From an uncultured Propionibacteriaceae bacterium (GTDB lineage: Bacteria; Actinomycetota; Actinomycetes; Propionibacteriales; Propionibacteriaceae), in contig CADCUO010000065.1 of assembly GCA_902805915.1 (NCBI GenBank), forward strand, positions 1 through 62,772: a stretch of 62,772 bases of DNA, written 5' to 3'. How positions within the stretch are numbered: position 1 is the first letter of the stretch; the number at the start of each line of letters is the position of its first letter. This document shows, in pieces, positions 1 to 8,013 of this stretch. The notes beneath the pieces are model-generated. The model was given only the letters and a program-made list of their open reading frames with translations. It was not told the DNA's origin and did not search any database. The position numbers and the translations under genes were made by a program.

Positions 1-46
1 ACGAAGACGATCGCTGTCACCATGTCCGCATCGTATCGCCGCAGCG

Positions 47-1828
47 TCACCGGCTGCCGACCTCGCTGCCCGGGCTGGCCCGAGCGCCGGCGACCGAGGT
101 GTCCGTTGCGGCCGGCGTACCCTCGGCGGCACCTGCGCCCAAGGCGTGGTGCACCAGGTCGGCGTGGGTCAGGACGGCATGCAGTGGCCACATCCAGTCA
201 CCGGTGATGTCAATCAGCCGAACTCCTGGCTGCTCCAGCCAGTCGGCGATCCGTTCGCTCTCCTCCACCCCACCTGCCGGCAGCGGGCCGATCGGAGCAG
301 CCACCGTCTCCGCGGTCGCCAGTGTGGCGCGGGCCACTCGCTGCGGGACCTCGTGGGGCGTCGCCAGGGCAGCACCGGCCAGCCGCCCGTACCGGATGAC
401 GTGGATCTGCCAGTCGGCGCCCTCCTTGCGCGCGGCCACGATCTCCGGGCAGGACGCCAGGCTGCGAACGCGGTGAAACCGCAGGCCGGTCTGCGTGAGG
501 GTCTCCAACCGGCGACGGATGACGGCCGCCTCCTCGAAGCGTTCCTGGTCGATCAGTCGGCGTAGTCGGACCCGCAGCGCCCAGACGGCGGGCCGAACAT
601 CGGCAGACAGGGTCAGCCGAACCTGCTCCACCAGCTCGGAATACGCATCCACCGTGATCGACCCGTCGCAGGGAGCGCTGCACCGGCCCATCCCAGCCAG
701 GGCGCAGGCCTGGGATCGGGCGGAGCGGCTCAGCCGCGGGGTGCACTGTCTGATGGGGAAACCGTCGTATATCGCCAACACCACATCTTCAGCCGCCTGG
801 CGCCGTCTGAAGGGGCCGAAGTAGGTGGCCTGGTCGTCGCGTACGTCCCGCACGACCGACAGCCGTGGGAACGGCTCCTGGGTGATCTTGATCCACTGCA
901 GCCGTTCGGGGAACTTCGACCGCCGGTTGTAGCGGGGGCGATGGGCCCCGATCAGTCGGAGCTCGCACACCTCGGCCTGGAGGGGTGTCTCGCAGGTGAT
1001 GGCCTCCACCGAGGTGGCCACCCGCACCATCTCGTCCATCCGTGGCCTGGTCTCCGAGGCGGTGAAGTAGGTCCGGACCCGCCGCCGGATGTTCTTGGAG
1101 GTGCCGACGTAGAGGATGTGACGGGTGCTGTCCTGCTCGGCGACGAACAGGTAGACCCCAGGTCGCTCGGGCAGGGCGCTGGCCCAGGTCCTCTTGGCCC
1201 GGCGTTGCGGCGACACTCGGCGAGTGAACTCCTGCAGGTCCTCGATGGTGTGCACGCCGAGGTTCCCCACCCGCTCGATCAGGCCGTGCAGCACGTCGAC
1301 GGTCGCGCGGGCATCGAACAGGGCGCGGTGGTTCGGTGTGGTAGCTGCCCGGAAGTGGGCGGCCAGCGTCGCCAGCTTGCAGTTCGGCACCTCGTCGCGC
1401 AGCAGGATCTGGCGCGCCAGCGTCACCGTATCCAGCACCGGCCACCTCGGCGTCGGATAACCGTGCTGGGCGCAAGCCCGCCGAAGGAAGCCGACATCGA
1501 AGGGAGCGTTGTGCGCTACGACCACGGTGTTGTCCGCGAACGACAAGAAGGCCGGCAGCACCTCCGCAAGCGTTGGTGAGCCGGCGACCATCTGGTTGGT
1601 GATCCCGGTCAGCACGGCGATCAACGGAGGAATGTGTGCCTTCGGATTCACCAGGGTCTGGAACTCCGCCACGACCTCGCCGGCACACACCTTCACCGCG
1701 CCGATCTCGGTGATGGCGTCGGTCTCCGCACCTCCGGTGGTCTCCAGGTCGACGACGCAGAACGTCACCTGGGAGAGGAAGGTCCCCAGGTCCTCAAACG
1801 AGTCCTGCAGACTCTCAACCGCTGTCAT
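47..1828 (-). CDS. DEDDh 3'-5' exonuclease fused to a UvrC-like GIY-YIG nuclease domain
   Basis: The 593-residue protein joins a DnaQ-type exonuclease domain (about 20-185) to a UvrC-like GIY-YIG domain (about 222-310) and a UvrC-like C-terminal region. The DEDDh residues are visible: D27 and E29 in VVDLETTGG, D111 in HNAPFD, and H167 with D172 in HRALFDARAT. The GIY-YIG core is PGVYLF at 223 and YVGTS at 240. Mycobacterial Rv2191 has this architecture and sits at the same chromosomal place. The inferred role is DNA repair or nucleolytic processing. An in-frame GTG at 1960 would add 44 residues, but I chose ATG at 1828 because a TACGGT -10 element lies 7 bases upstream of it and the exonuclease domain starts soon after. 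The domain call is firm; the substrate is unknown. Confidence 0.9.
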   Translation of the reverse strand: MTAVESLQDSFEDLGTFLSQVTFCVVDLETTGGAETDAITEIGAVKVCAGEVVAEFQTLVNPKAHIPPLIAVLTGITNQMVAGSPTLAEVLPAFLSFADNTVVVAHNAPFDVGFLRRACAQHGYPTPRWPVLDTVTLARQILLRDEVPNCKLATLAAHFRAATTPNHRALFDARATVDVLHGLIERVGNLGVHTIEDLQEFTRRVSPQRRAKRTWASALPERPGVYLFVAEQDSTRHILYVGTSKNIRRRVRTYFTASETRPRMDEMVRVATSVEAITCETPLQAEVCELRLIGAHRPRYNRRSKFPERLQWIKITQEPFPRLSVVRDVRDDQATYFGPFRRRQAAEDVVLAIYDGFPIRQCTPRLSRSARSQACALAGMGRCSAPCDGSITVDAYSELVEQVRLTLSADVRPAVWALRVRLRRLIDQERFEEAAVIRRRLETLTQTGLRFHRVRSLASCPEIVAARKEGADWQIHVIRYGRLAGAALATPHEVPQRVARATLATAETVAAPIGPLPAGGVEESERIADWLEQPGVRLIDITGDWMWPLHAVLTHADLVHHALGAGAAEGTPAATDTSVAGARASPGSEVGSR

Positions 1829-1835
1829 GGTGGGA

Positions 1836-1841
1836 ACCGTA
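1836..1841 (-). promoter_or_regulatory. -10 element for leaderless transcription of the DEDDh/GIY-YIG gene
   Basis: TACGGT lies 7 bases upstream of ATG 1828 and no Shine-Dalgarno sequence is present. That spacing puts the expected transcription start on or next to the start codon. Confidence 0.5.
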
Positions 1842-1993
1842 GGGGCTGGCACTGACAACGTCGCCGAGCGCCGGTGGCTCGTCGGCTGCCAGCTGGTCGG
1901 GTCCAAATCAGCTGGCGGCCCCGGTGGAAATGTCAGTGTCGTGGTCCACAGTGAGGTCACCGGGTCACACGATCAGGTGGATAGGAGAATCCC

Positions 1994-2230
1994 GTGGACA
2001 CCTTGCACGTCGACTGTGAGGCATGCATCGCTCGCGGACCCGCCTGCGGCGACTGCGTCATCACCGTCCTGCTCGGCGCACCACCTCAAGGTGTCGACCT
2101 GGACACCGACGAGCAGGCTGCTCTGGCGGCTCTCGCGGACTCCGGTCTGGTTCCACCATTGCGGTTGGTTGCCGGCGCCAGACCGGTGCAGTCGATACCG
2201 CCACCGATGGACTGGCAAACCTACGGCTGA
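1994..2230 (+). CDS. small conserved cysteine-rich protein
   Basis: This 78-residue protein has four cysteines in its first 22 residues (C8, C11, C18, C21), arranged as two CxxC pairs in CEACIARGPACGDC. That suggests a metal- or redox-active knuckle, followed by a plain soluble tail ending in Trp-Gln-Thr-Tyr-Gly. The GTG start is supported by AGGAG at 1983-1987, six bases upstream. The gene diverges from the DEDDh/GIY-YIG nuclease. I recall similar short proteins in other actinobacteria but know no tested function. The CxxC pairs are seen; metal binding is inferred. Confidence 0.75.
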   Translation: MDTLHVDCEACIARGPACGDCVITVLLGAPPQGVDLDTDEQAALAALADSGLVPPLRLVAGARPVQSIPPPMDWQTYG

Positions 2231-2262
2231 CACCGACGGAACCTGAGCGGGGGTGCCCCGAC

Positions 2263-2622
2263 GTGACGCTGGACGAGCTCAGAGCCATCACCGTTTTCAA
2301 CTTGGCCTGCGCCGAGCAGGTCATCGATGTCTTGGAGAGGATTCAGCCCGACACGGCGGCCTCGGCGTACCTGCATCCGCTGGCAGATCCCGCGCAGGTG
2401 GACCACATCCTGCGTGGGCCCGCTTACTGCGTACTCGCGCTGCAACATCGCCCGGTGGAGCCTTTGTCGCGCTCGGACGCTGTGGCGGCTGTGCTTCAGT
2501 GCGCCAGCCCTCAGGTGATCGATGTGCTGATGCGCTACCCTCGCGTCCGCCCGCGCCGACAGGAGGTCGCTTCGGTGATGAGCGACCTCGATGCGCGACT
2601 TCGAGGGGATCTGATTCAGTGA
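2263..2622 (+). CDS. hypothetical protein coupled to an RCC1-repeat protein
   Basis: The protein has 119 residues from GTG 2263 (start VTLDELRAITVF). A G-rich stretch at 2246-2252 could act as ribosome binding site. The sequence looks soluble and helical, with no signal peptide or membrane segment, and I do not recognise the family. Its stop codon overlaps the GTG of the next gene by four bases (GTGA), so the two are probably translated together. The open frame extends upstream without a convincing start, so a longer N-terminus is possible. Function unknown. Confidence 0.55.
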   Translation: MTLDELRAITVFNLACAEQVIDVLERIQPDTAASAYLHPLADPAQVDHILRGPAYCVLALQHRPVEPLSRSDAVAAVLQCASPQVIDVLMRYPRVRPRRQEVASVMSDLDARLRGDLIQ

Positions 2623-3500
2623 CGGGTGAGGCTTCGTCACATGGGCAAAGGCCCCGCGCTCGGTTGGCTGTGATCGCTGCTGGGCGGCGCCACTCCGCAG
2701 GCGTGAGCGCGGACGGTTCAGTGCTGACGGCGGGCATTCCCCAGGCGCAAGAGTGCGCCGTCAGCGGGTGGCGCGACATCGTGGCGGTGGCCGCTGGGAA
2801 CGTGCACACGGCCTCGAACACGGGCCGGTCGCACACCGTGGGCCTGCGCGCGAACGGCACCGTGGTCGCGGTTGGCTGGAACGGGGACGGCCAGTGCGAT
2901 GTCGGCGACTGGATGGGCGTGGTGGGCATTGCAGCTGGCTGGCGGCGCACCCTAGCGGTCCTCGCGGACGGCACGGTCCGGGCGGCGGGCCGTCGGCGTG
3001 AGGGGGCGTGCGATGTCGACACCTGGAGCGAGATCGTTGCTGCTGCCGCTGGGGACTGGCATTCCATCGGCCTGCGCGCAGATGGCACGGCCACGGCGGT
3101 GGGAAACAACCGCAGGGGACAGTGCGAGGTCACTGGGTGGCGCAGCCTGCGCTCGGCCGCCGCTGGCTATCTGCAGACCGTGGCCGTCACCGATGACGGG
3201 CGGGTGCTCGCGGCCGGAGACGCAGCTTGCGGCGTCAACGAAGTGTCCGGCTGGCGCAATGTGGTCGCGGTATCTGCGGGAAGCCACCACACGGTCGGTC
3301 TCGACACACGAGGCCGAGTCTTCGCCGCCGGCGACAACAGCCGCGGGCAGTGCGACGTCGCGTCGTGGCGTGACGTCGTAGCCGTTGCCGCCGGCTCTGC
3401 GCACACCCTGGCGGTTCGCGCCGATGGGGTCGTCCTCGCGGCCGGCAACAACGATGATGGTCAATGCGACATCACACGGTGGCACATCAGGACTCGCTGA
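2619..3500 (+). CDS. RCC1-repeat beta-propeller protein
   Basis: The 293-residue protein is almost entirely made of seven repeats of about 38-47 residues with the pattern W-R-x-V-V-A-V-A-A-G-x-x-H-T-x-x-L-R-x-D-G, then A-x-G-x-N-x-x-G-Q-C-D-V. This is the RCC1 family, whose members fold as seven-bladed propellers. There is no signal peptide, so a cytoplasmic protein-binding role is inferred. The second blade carries a short extra segment (GNVHTASNTGRSHTVGL). The GTG start overlaps the stop of the preceding gene (GTGA). The first repeat begins only about 15 residues in, so the start fits the fold. The partner protein is unknown. Confidence 0.8.
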   Translation: MTGEASSHGQRPRARLAVIAAGRRHSAGVSADGSVLTAGIPQAQECAVSGWRDIVAVAAGNVHTASNTGRSHTVGLRANGTVVAVGWNGDGQCDVGDWMGVVGIAAGWRRTLAVLADGTVRAAGRRREGACDVDTWSEIVAAAAGDWHSIGLRADGTATAVGNNRRGQCEVTGWRSLRSAAAGYLQTVAVTDDGRVLAAGDAACGVNEVSGWRNVVAVSAGSHHTVGLDTRGRVFAAGDNSRGQCDVASWRDVVAVAAGSAHTLAVRADGVVLAAGNNDDGQCDITRWHIRTR

Positions 3501-3782
3501 CCCGATTCCTAGGAGTCGCCCGCCACCCATTACGCCGAGCACACCGGCCCGGCACCACCTGCGGCAGCCAGGCAGCCTTCTCTCGATTGATCAACGTCCC
3601 CGGTCAGTACATCGAGTCCGGCCCCGCCCATTTCCGCCCCGGTTTGGCAAGTAATCATTTCGTGACCTAACCTGGCCAGAGCGTCGAGGTGCAAAAGCAA
3701 CAGCGCGGTGCTCAGGAACAGCCTCTGGGTCCGAGTCGGACAGGACACCGCAGGCGTTCGACCGTAAAGGGGGGCAGACCGC
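3501..3782. other. intergenic region before the NlpC/P60 gene
   Basis: No credible gene is seen in these 282 bases. They hold one promoter candidate (3644-3673) and then an untranslated leader of about 100 bases. I looked for the c-di-AMP (ydaO) riboswitch often found before actinobacterial NlpC/P60 genes and did not see its conserved blocks. Confidence 0.5.
3644..3673 (+). promoter_or_regulatory. promoter for the NlpC/P60 gene
   Basis: TTGGCA at 3644-3649 and TAACCT at 3668-3673 are 18 bases apart. They give an expected start near 3680 and a leader of about 100 bases before the GTG at 3783. Confidence 0.5.
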
Positions 3783-4916
3783 GTGACCCCACGCATCGAT
3801 AAGGCCCACCGGCTCAAGGCGCTGGCGCCCAAGACAGTCACACGTGTGACCGCGCTGGCGCTGACCGTCGGGCTCCTCTGCGGCCCGATGATGACGGCTA
3901 CCGCGGACCCGCCGCTGAGCATTGCCGAGGCGAAGGTGCAGATCGAGCGGTTGCAGACCGACGCAGCAGCCATCGGCCAGGAGTATGCCGGCGTCAAGGA
4001 AAAGATTGACATCAGCACCGCAAAGCTGAGAACCACGCAGGCCGACGTCAAGGCGCAAGGCGACAAGATCGCACGCATGCGTGTGCAGGTCGGTCAGGTG
4101 GCGCTGGCGCGGTTCCAGAACCGGAACCTCGACACCACCGCACAGCTGTTCTTCAACTCCGACACCGAGGGCTTCCTGAGCCAGATCTCCACCGTGGAGA
4201 AGATCAGCGAGAACCAGAACGCCGTGCTGCAGAACTTCCAGGCGGAGCAGGCGACCCTGGCCGGACTGCAGCGTTCGGCCGAGACCGACCTCGCCAGCCT
4301 GGCAGAGCAGCAGAAACAACTTGATCAGCTTCGCGCCAGCTCCGAGGCCAAGCTGGCCGCGTCGGAGGCTGTGCTGGCCAAGCTCACCGCGGCAGAGCGG
4401 CAACGCCTCGCCGCCGAGGAGAAACAGCGCGCCGACGCGGCCGCTGAAGCGGCGAAAGCGCTGGAGGCGGTGGAGGCAGCCGCTGGAAGGTCGCGCGTCG
4501 GTGCCAGCTCTCGCAGCTCCGACCGCGCGGCGACCAGGTCGCCAGCGAAGAGCTCCACCAGTAAGTCCACCCGGGGCGCTACAGCGCTGGCGTTCGCGAA
4601 GAGGCAGGTTGGGAAGCCGTACCAGCTGGGGGCAACGGGGCCGTCGGCGTACGACTGCTCCGGCCTCACCGGTGATGCGTGGCAGGCGGCTGGGGTCGCG
4701 ATCCCGCGTACCTCCCAACAGCAGTTCACCACCGGAAGAGCAGTCGCAAAGGCGGATCTGCAGCCGGGCGACCTGGTGTTCTTCTACAACGACCTAAGCC
4801 ACGTGGGTTTGTACGTTGGGAATGGAATCATCGTCCAGGCCGCGCGCCCGGGCAAGCCGGTCGGCTACGCAGCCGTGTCGTCCATGCCGTACGCCGGCGC
4901 CCGCCGTCCGGGCTGA
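3783..4916 (+). CDS. secreted NlpC/P60 peptidoglycan endopeptidase with coiled-coil N-terminus
   Basis: The 377-residue protein has a signal peptide (hydrophobic run at about 22-40), a long coiled coil (about 45-235), a Ser/Arg/Lys-rich linker and a C-terminal NlpC/P60 domain (about 262-377). The catalytic Cys is C292 in YDCSGL, the His is H340 in SHVGLYVG, and the third polar residue is probably Q352. Such enzymes cut stem peptides of peptidoglycan during cell separation; the coiled coil resembles that of RipA-type hydrolases. The start is GTG 3783, preceded by an AAAGGGGGG ribosome site at 3766-3774. It is the positional counterpart of Rv2190c. The envelope role agrees with the neighbouring lipoprotein peptidase and PimB' gene. 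Confidence 0.92.
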   Translation: MTPRIDKAHRLKALAPKTVTRVTALALTVGLLCGPMMTATADPPLSIAEAKVQIERLQTDAAAIGQEYAGVKEKIDISTAKLRTTQADVKAQGDKIARMRVQVGQVALARFQNRNLDTTAQLFFNSDTEGFLSQISTVEKISENQNAVLQNFQAEQATLAGLQRSAETDLASLAEQQKQLDQLRASSEAKLAASEAVLAKLTAAERQRLAAEEKQRADAAAEAAKALEAVEAAAGRSRVGASSRSSDRAATRSPAKSSTSKSTRGATALAFAKRQVGKPYQLGATGPSAYDCSGLTGDAWQAAGVAIPRTSQQQFTTGRAVAKADLQPGDLVFFYNDLSHVGLYVGNGIIVQAARPGKPVGYAAVSSMPYAGARRPG

Positions 4917-4951
4917 TCCAGTACGGCATGCCGCTGATCTGAGGAGCGCCG

Positions 4952-6319
4952 ATGCTGTCCTCGCTGGCGTTCCGCCTCCGCTCCTTGCTCGGCTGCCCCG
5001 GGCAGCTGCCGCTTCGACGCCCGCGATGGGCGGAACTGACAGCTTTTGTGCTCTGCTGCTGTCTCCTGGTGCCTGGCTGTACCCCTTCCACCAGCGGGAT
5101 CTCCCCGGCCACCCCCACCGCGACATCGACCCCTCGAGCGGCGGCAGTGCAAGGAACCCTCAACCTGCTCGCTGACGCGGTCGCCAACCAGGATCAGCAG
5201 GCGTTCCGCGCGGTTGTCTCCACCGCTGACCCGAAGTTCGCCACCACGGCGACGATGCTGTGGCGCAACCTCGACCAGCTGGCCTTAGTCCAGCTCGACC
5301 TGACGGCGGAGGCTCTCCAGGTTCCCCTGTCGGCCGAGCGGCGCATGCTGCTCGGCGGTACGGCCTGGGTCCAGCAGGTACGGATCCGCTGGCGGTTGCC
5401 CGAAGAGCAGGCATCGGCCGAGCATCGCGTCTGGGTGACCTTTGTCGCCGACGACGCCAGGCCGTTGGTCGCTGGCACGATCGACGGGCCCGCTGCGGAG
5501 GCTTCGGCTCAGCCACTGTGGTGGCTGGAGCCGGTGACGGTCGCCCGCAAAGCAGGATCGGTGGCGCTGGTGAGCAGCGGTGCAGCCGCCGAGTGGGCCA
5601 TCCGCGCAGCGACCGCAGCTCGGGAGCTCAGCCGGCGACGCGACGGTGCAGCGGTGAACGGCTGGAGCGGTGGTCTGGTGATCGAGGTGCCGTCCGGTTC
5701 CGCAGCGTTCGAGCGCGTGCTTGGCGTCGCCTCCGGGTCGTACCGCAGGATCGCCGCGGTCACCTGGCCCGAGGGCCCGACCCTGGAGACGGCTGCACTG
5801 CGCATCGTGGTCAACGCTGCAGTGGTCAACCGTGCCGGGGGTGACAGTGCGGGAGTCAACCGTGCCGGGGAGACCGGGTTGAGCCCCGCTGGCCGGTCCA
5901 TCCTCATCCTGCACGAGGCAACCCATGTCGCCACCAGGTCGCCTGGGTCGAAGGCTCCGACCTGGGTGGTCGAGGGGTTCGCCGACTACGTCGCCTATGA
6001 CACCTATCCAGCTACCAGGCCGACCGCCTCGGCTGCGCTGCTCGCTGAGGTTCGACGAGCCGGCGCTCCTTCCGCACTTCCGGAAGACCGGGAGTTCGCT
6101 CCAACCGCACCAGACCTCGACCTCTCCTACGCGCAGGCCTGGCTGGCCTGCCAATTTGCCGCTGACACCTACTCCGAGGACAAGCTGGCCACCTTCTACT
6201 CCAGAGTCGATCGCGGCGTGCCCGTCGGCTCGGCCATGTCGTCGGTGTTCGGTGTGGACGAGGCACAGTTCACCCGCGAGTGGCAGCGCTACCTGGTCGC
6301 GCTGAGCCGGGACCGATGA
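4952..6319 (+). CDS. lipoprotein metallopeptidase (peptidase MA-like, HExxH)
   Basis: The 455-residue protein starts at ATG 4952 with GAGGAG at 4941-4946. It has an N-terminal hydrophobic segment ending in the lipobox LVPGC, so it is probably a membrane-anchored lipoprotein. A central domain of about 200 residues precedes a gluzincin-like motif: HEATH at 321-325 and E341 in EGFADY, the arrangement of zinc peptidases of the MA clan. Substrate unknown. Two 16-base direct repeats at 5825 and 5855 encode VNRAG twice in the stretch before the active site. The stop overlaps the start of pimB by four bases, so the two are co-translated. The peptidase call rests on the motif and lipobox. Confidence 0.82.
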   Translation: MLSSLAFRLRSLLGCPGQLPLRRPRWAELTAFVLCCCLLVPGCTPSTSGISPATPTATSTPRAAAVQGTLNLLADAVANQDQQAFRAVVSTADPKFATTATMLWRNLDQLALVQLDLTAEALQVPLSAERRMLLGGTAWVQQVRIRWRLPEEQASAEHRVWVTFVADDARPLVAGTIDGPAAEASAQPLWWLEPVTVARKAGSVALVSSGAAAEWAIRAATAARELSRRRDGAAVNGWSGGLVIEVPSGSAAFERVLGVASGSYRRIAAVTWPEGPTLETAALRIVVNAAVVNRAGGDSAGVNRAGETGLSPAGRSILILHEATHVATRSPGSKAPTWVVEGFADYVAYDTYPATRPTASAALLAEVRRAGAPSALPEDREFAPTAPDLDLSYAQAWLACQFAADTYSEDKLATFYSRVDRGVPVGSAMSSVFGVDEAQFTREWQRYLVALSRDR

Positions 6320-7425
6320 TGGCGACAACTCTGGTCGTCACCAACGACTTCCCGCCCCGAATCGGTGGCATCGAGTCGTTTGTTGCCGACATCTGCACGC
6401 TGCTGGACAACGACGTGGTGGTCCTCAGCTCCCGCTTCCCCGGCGCGGCAGCCCACGACCGCGGGCTGCCGTACCCGGTGGTCAGGACTGCTTCGGTACT
6501 GCTGCCGACCCCGACCAACACCCGCGCGGCTGTGGACCTACTGCGGTCCAGCGGGGCCACCAGGGTCGTCTTCGGCGCGGCAGCACCGCTGTCGCTGATG
6601 GCCGGTGCGCTCCGTCGAGCCGGCGCGGAACGGCTGCTGGGGCTCAGCCATGGGCATGAGACGTGGTGGGCGACCGTTCCCGGTGCTCGGTCCCTGCTGC
6701 GCCGGATGGCCGACGACCTCGATCACCTGGCAACCATCTCCGACTACGCCGCCGGCCGGATCGCTCCGGCGCTCAGCGCCGGCGCACGACAGCGGATGAT
6801 CCGGCTGGCGCCGCCGGTCGAGGCCTCGCTGTTTCGCCCTGGACCAGGCGGCGGAGACCGCCCCCGATGCATTGCCGTTGGCCGATTCGTGGCTCAGAAG
6901 GGCTTCGACACGCTGCTGCGGGCCTGGATCCGGGTGCTGGGTCGCTGGCCCGCCGGTGAGACCCGACCCGAGCTGGTGCTCGTCGGTGGCGGACCGCGCC
7001 GCAGCCGACTGCAGTGGATAGTCGCCGAATCGCGACTTCAGGACTCAGTCCGCTTCACCGGTCCACTGCCCAGGACGGTGGTGGCTGATCAGCTGCGGGC
7101 CAGCGACGTCTTCGCCCTGCCCGTCCGGACCCGGCTGCGCGGGCTCAACCCGGAAGGGCTCGGTCTGGGCTTCCTCGAGGCCGCCGCCTGCGGACTGCCG
7201 CTGCTGGTCGGCGACTCCGGCGGCGCCCCGGAGACGGTGCTGCACGGCAGCTCAGGCTACGTTGTGGCGCCCACAGACGAGCGGTCGCTGGCCGGCCGGC
7301 TGACCGAGCTGCTCTTGGATCGGGACCGCGCCCGGCGGATGGGTCAGATCGGTCGCGACTACGTCACCGCCCGGTACGGAACGGTGCAGGCCCGCCATGC
7401 TCTCCACCGGGCGCTCCACCTGTGA
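6316..7425 (+). CDS. pimB: GT4 mannosyltransferase, PimB'-like
   Basis: The 369-residue GT-B fold glycosyltransferase resembles PimB' (Rv2188c), which adds the second mannose to phosphatidylinositol mannoside at the inner face of the membrane. Visible motifs are the N-terminal NDFPPRIGGIE acceptor loop, SHGHETWW near 115, GRFVAQKGFDTLL near 195, and the donor-site NPEGLGLGFLEAAACGLP with its E-x7-E pair and a following GDSGGAPE. ATG 6316 overlaps the previous stop (ATGA); an in-frame ATG at 6319 is the alternative. Genomic position matches Rv2188c. The exact acceptor is inferred from synteny and motif similarity; another GDP-mannose-dependent activity is possible. Confidence 0.87.
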   Translation: MMATTLVVTNDFPPRIGGIESFVADICTLLDNDVVVLSSRFPGAAAHDRGLPYPVVRTASVLLPTPTNTRAAVDLLRSSGATRVVFGAAAPLSLMAGALRRAGAERLLGLSHGHETWWATVPGARSLLRRMADDLDHLATISDYAAGRIAPALSAGARQRMIRLAPPVEASLFRPGPGGGDRPRCIAVGRFVAQKGFDTLLRAWIRVLGRWPAGETRPELVLVGGGPRRSRLQWIVAESRLQDSVRFTGPLPRTVVADQLRASDVFALPVRTRLRGLNPEGLGLGFLEAAACGLPLLVGDSGGAPETVLHGSSGYVVAPTDERSLAGRLTELLLDRDRARRMGQIGRDYVTARYGTVQARHALHRALHL

Positions 7426-7581
7426 CCGGGCGGGACGGTCCGGCACCGGATCGGTCCGGAACCGGCCGCATCCCCGGGCGCAGTCGCTGGCCTTCGGCGG
7501 GCATAGGGTTGGCTCGTTCCAGCGAGAACAGATGCCGAGCAGCTGCGGCATCGCGACCAGAGAGCGCGGGAGGCGGCCCCA

Positions 7582-8013
7582 GTGGCGAACCAGACCAGTG
7601 CGAGCATCGACATCGCCGCTCCGCCGGACCAGGTGATGACCGTTATCGCCGACCTGGAGTCGTACCCCACCTGGGTCGACTCGATGAAGTCGGTGCAGGT
7701 GCTGACCAGCTCGGCCGGTAAGGCGAAGACGGTACGGATGGTGCTGGACCATCCACTGGTCAAGGATGAGTACGTACTCGCCTACACCTGGCGGGCGTTC
7801 GAGGTGAGCTGGAAGCTGGTCTCCGGAACGTTGCTGAAGGCGATGGACGGCTCCTACCAGCTAGAGCAGAGTGGCAATGGCACCCGGGTCACCTACACCC
7901 TCGCGGTAGACGTCAACTTGCCGATGATCGGCATGTTCAAGCGGAAGGCAGAGAAGACGATCATCGACGGCGCCCTCAAGGGGCTCAAGAAACGGGTCGA
8001 GGCTGAGGTGTGA
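7582..8013 (+). CDS. SRPBCC (START-like) family protein
   Basis: This 143-residue soluble protein fits the polyketide cyclase/START-like fold: an N-terminal strand with I-A-A-P-P-D-Q-V, the segment DLESYPTWVDSMKSVQV, and a long C-terminal helix ending in LKGLKKRVEAEV. Such folds form a cavity for a hydrophobic ligand. The ligand is unknown, though the neighbourhood (PimB', acyltransferases) suggests lipids. The start is GTG 7582 with GGGAGG at about 7567-7572. It overlaps the ROK kinase gene by four bases (GTGA). The family and position match Rv2185c. Confidence 0.85.
   Translation: MANQTSASIDIAAPPDQVMTVIADLESYPTWVDSMKSVQVLTSSAGKAKTVRMVLDHPLVKDEYVLAYTWRAFEVSWKLVSGTLLKAMDGSYQLEQSGNGTRVTYTLAVDVNLPMIGMFKRKAEKTIIDGALKGLKKRVEAEV

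Noticed and set aside
3501-3782. Possible ydaO (c-di-AMP) riboswitch before the NlpC/P60 gene
   Set aside because: The conserved blocks of this riboswitch were not found; only an ordinary promoter and leader are visible.
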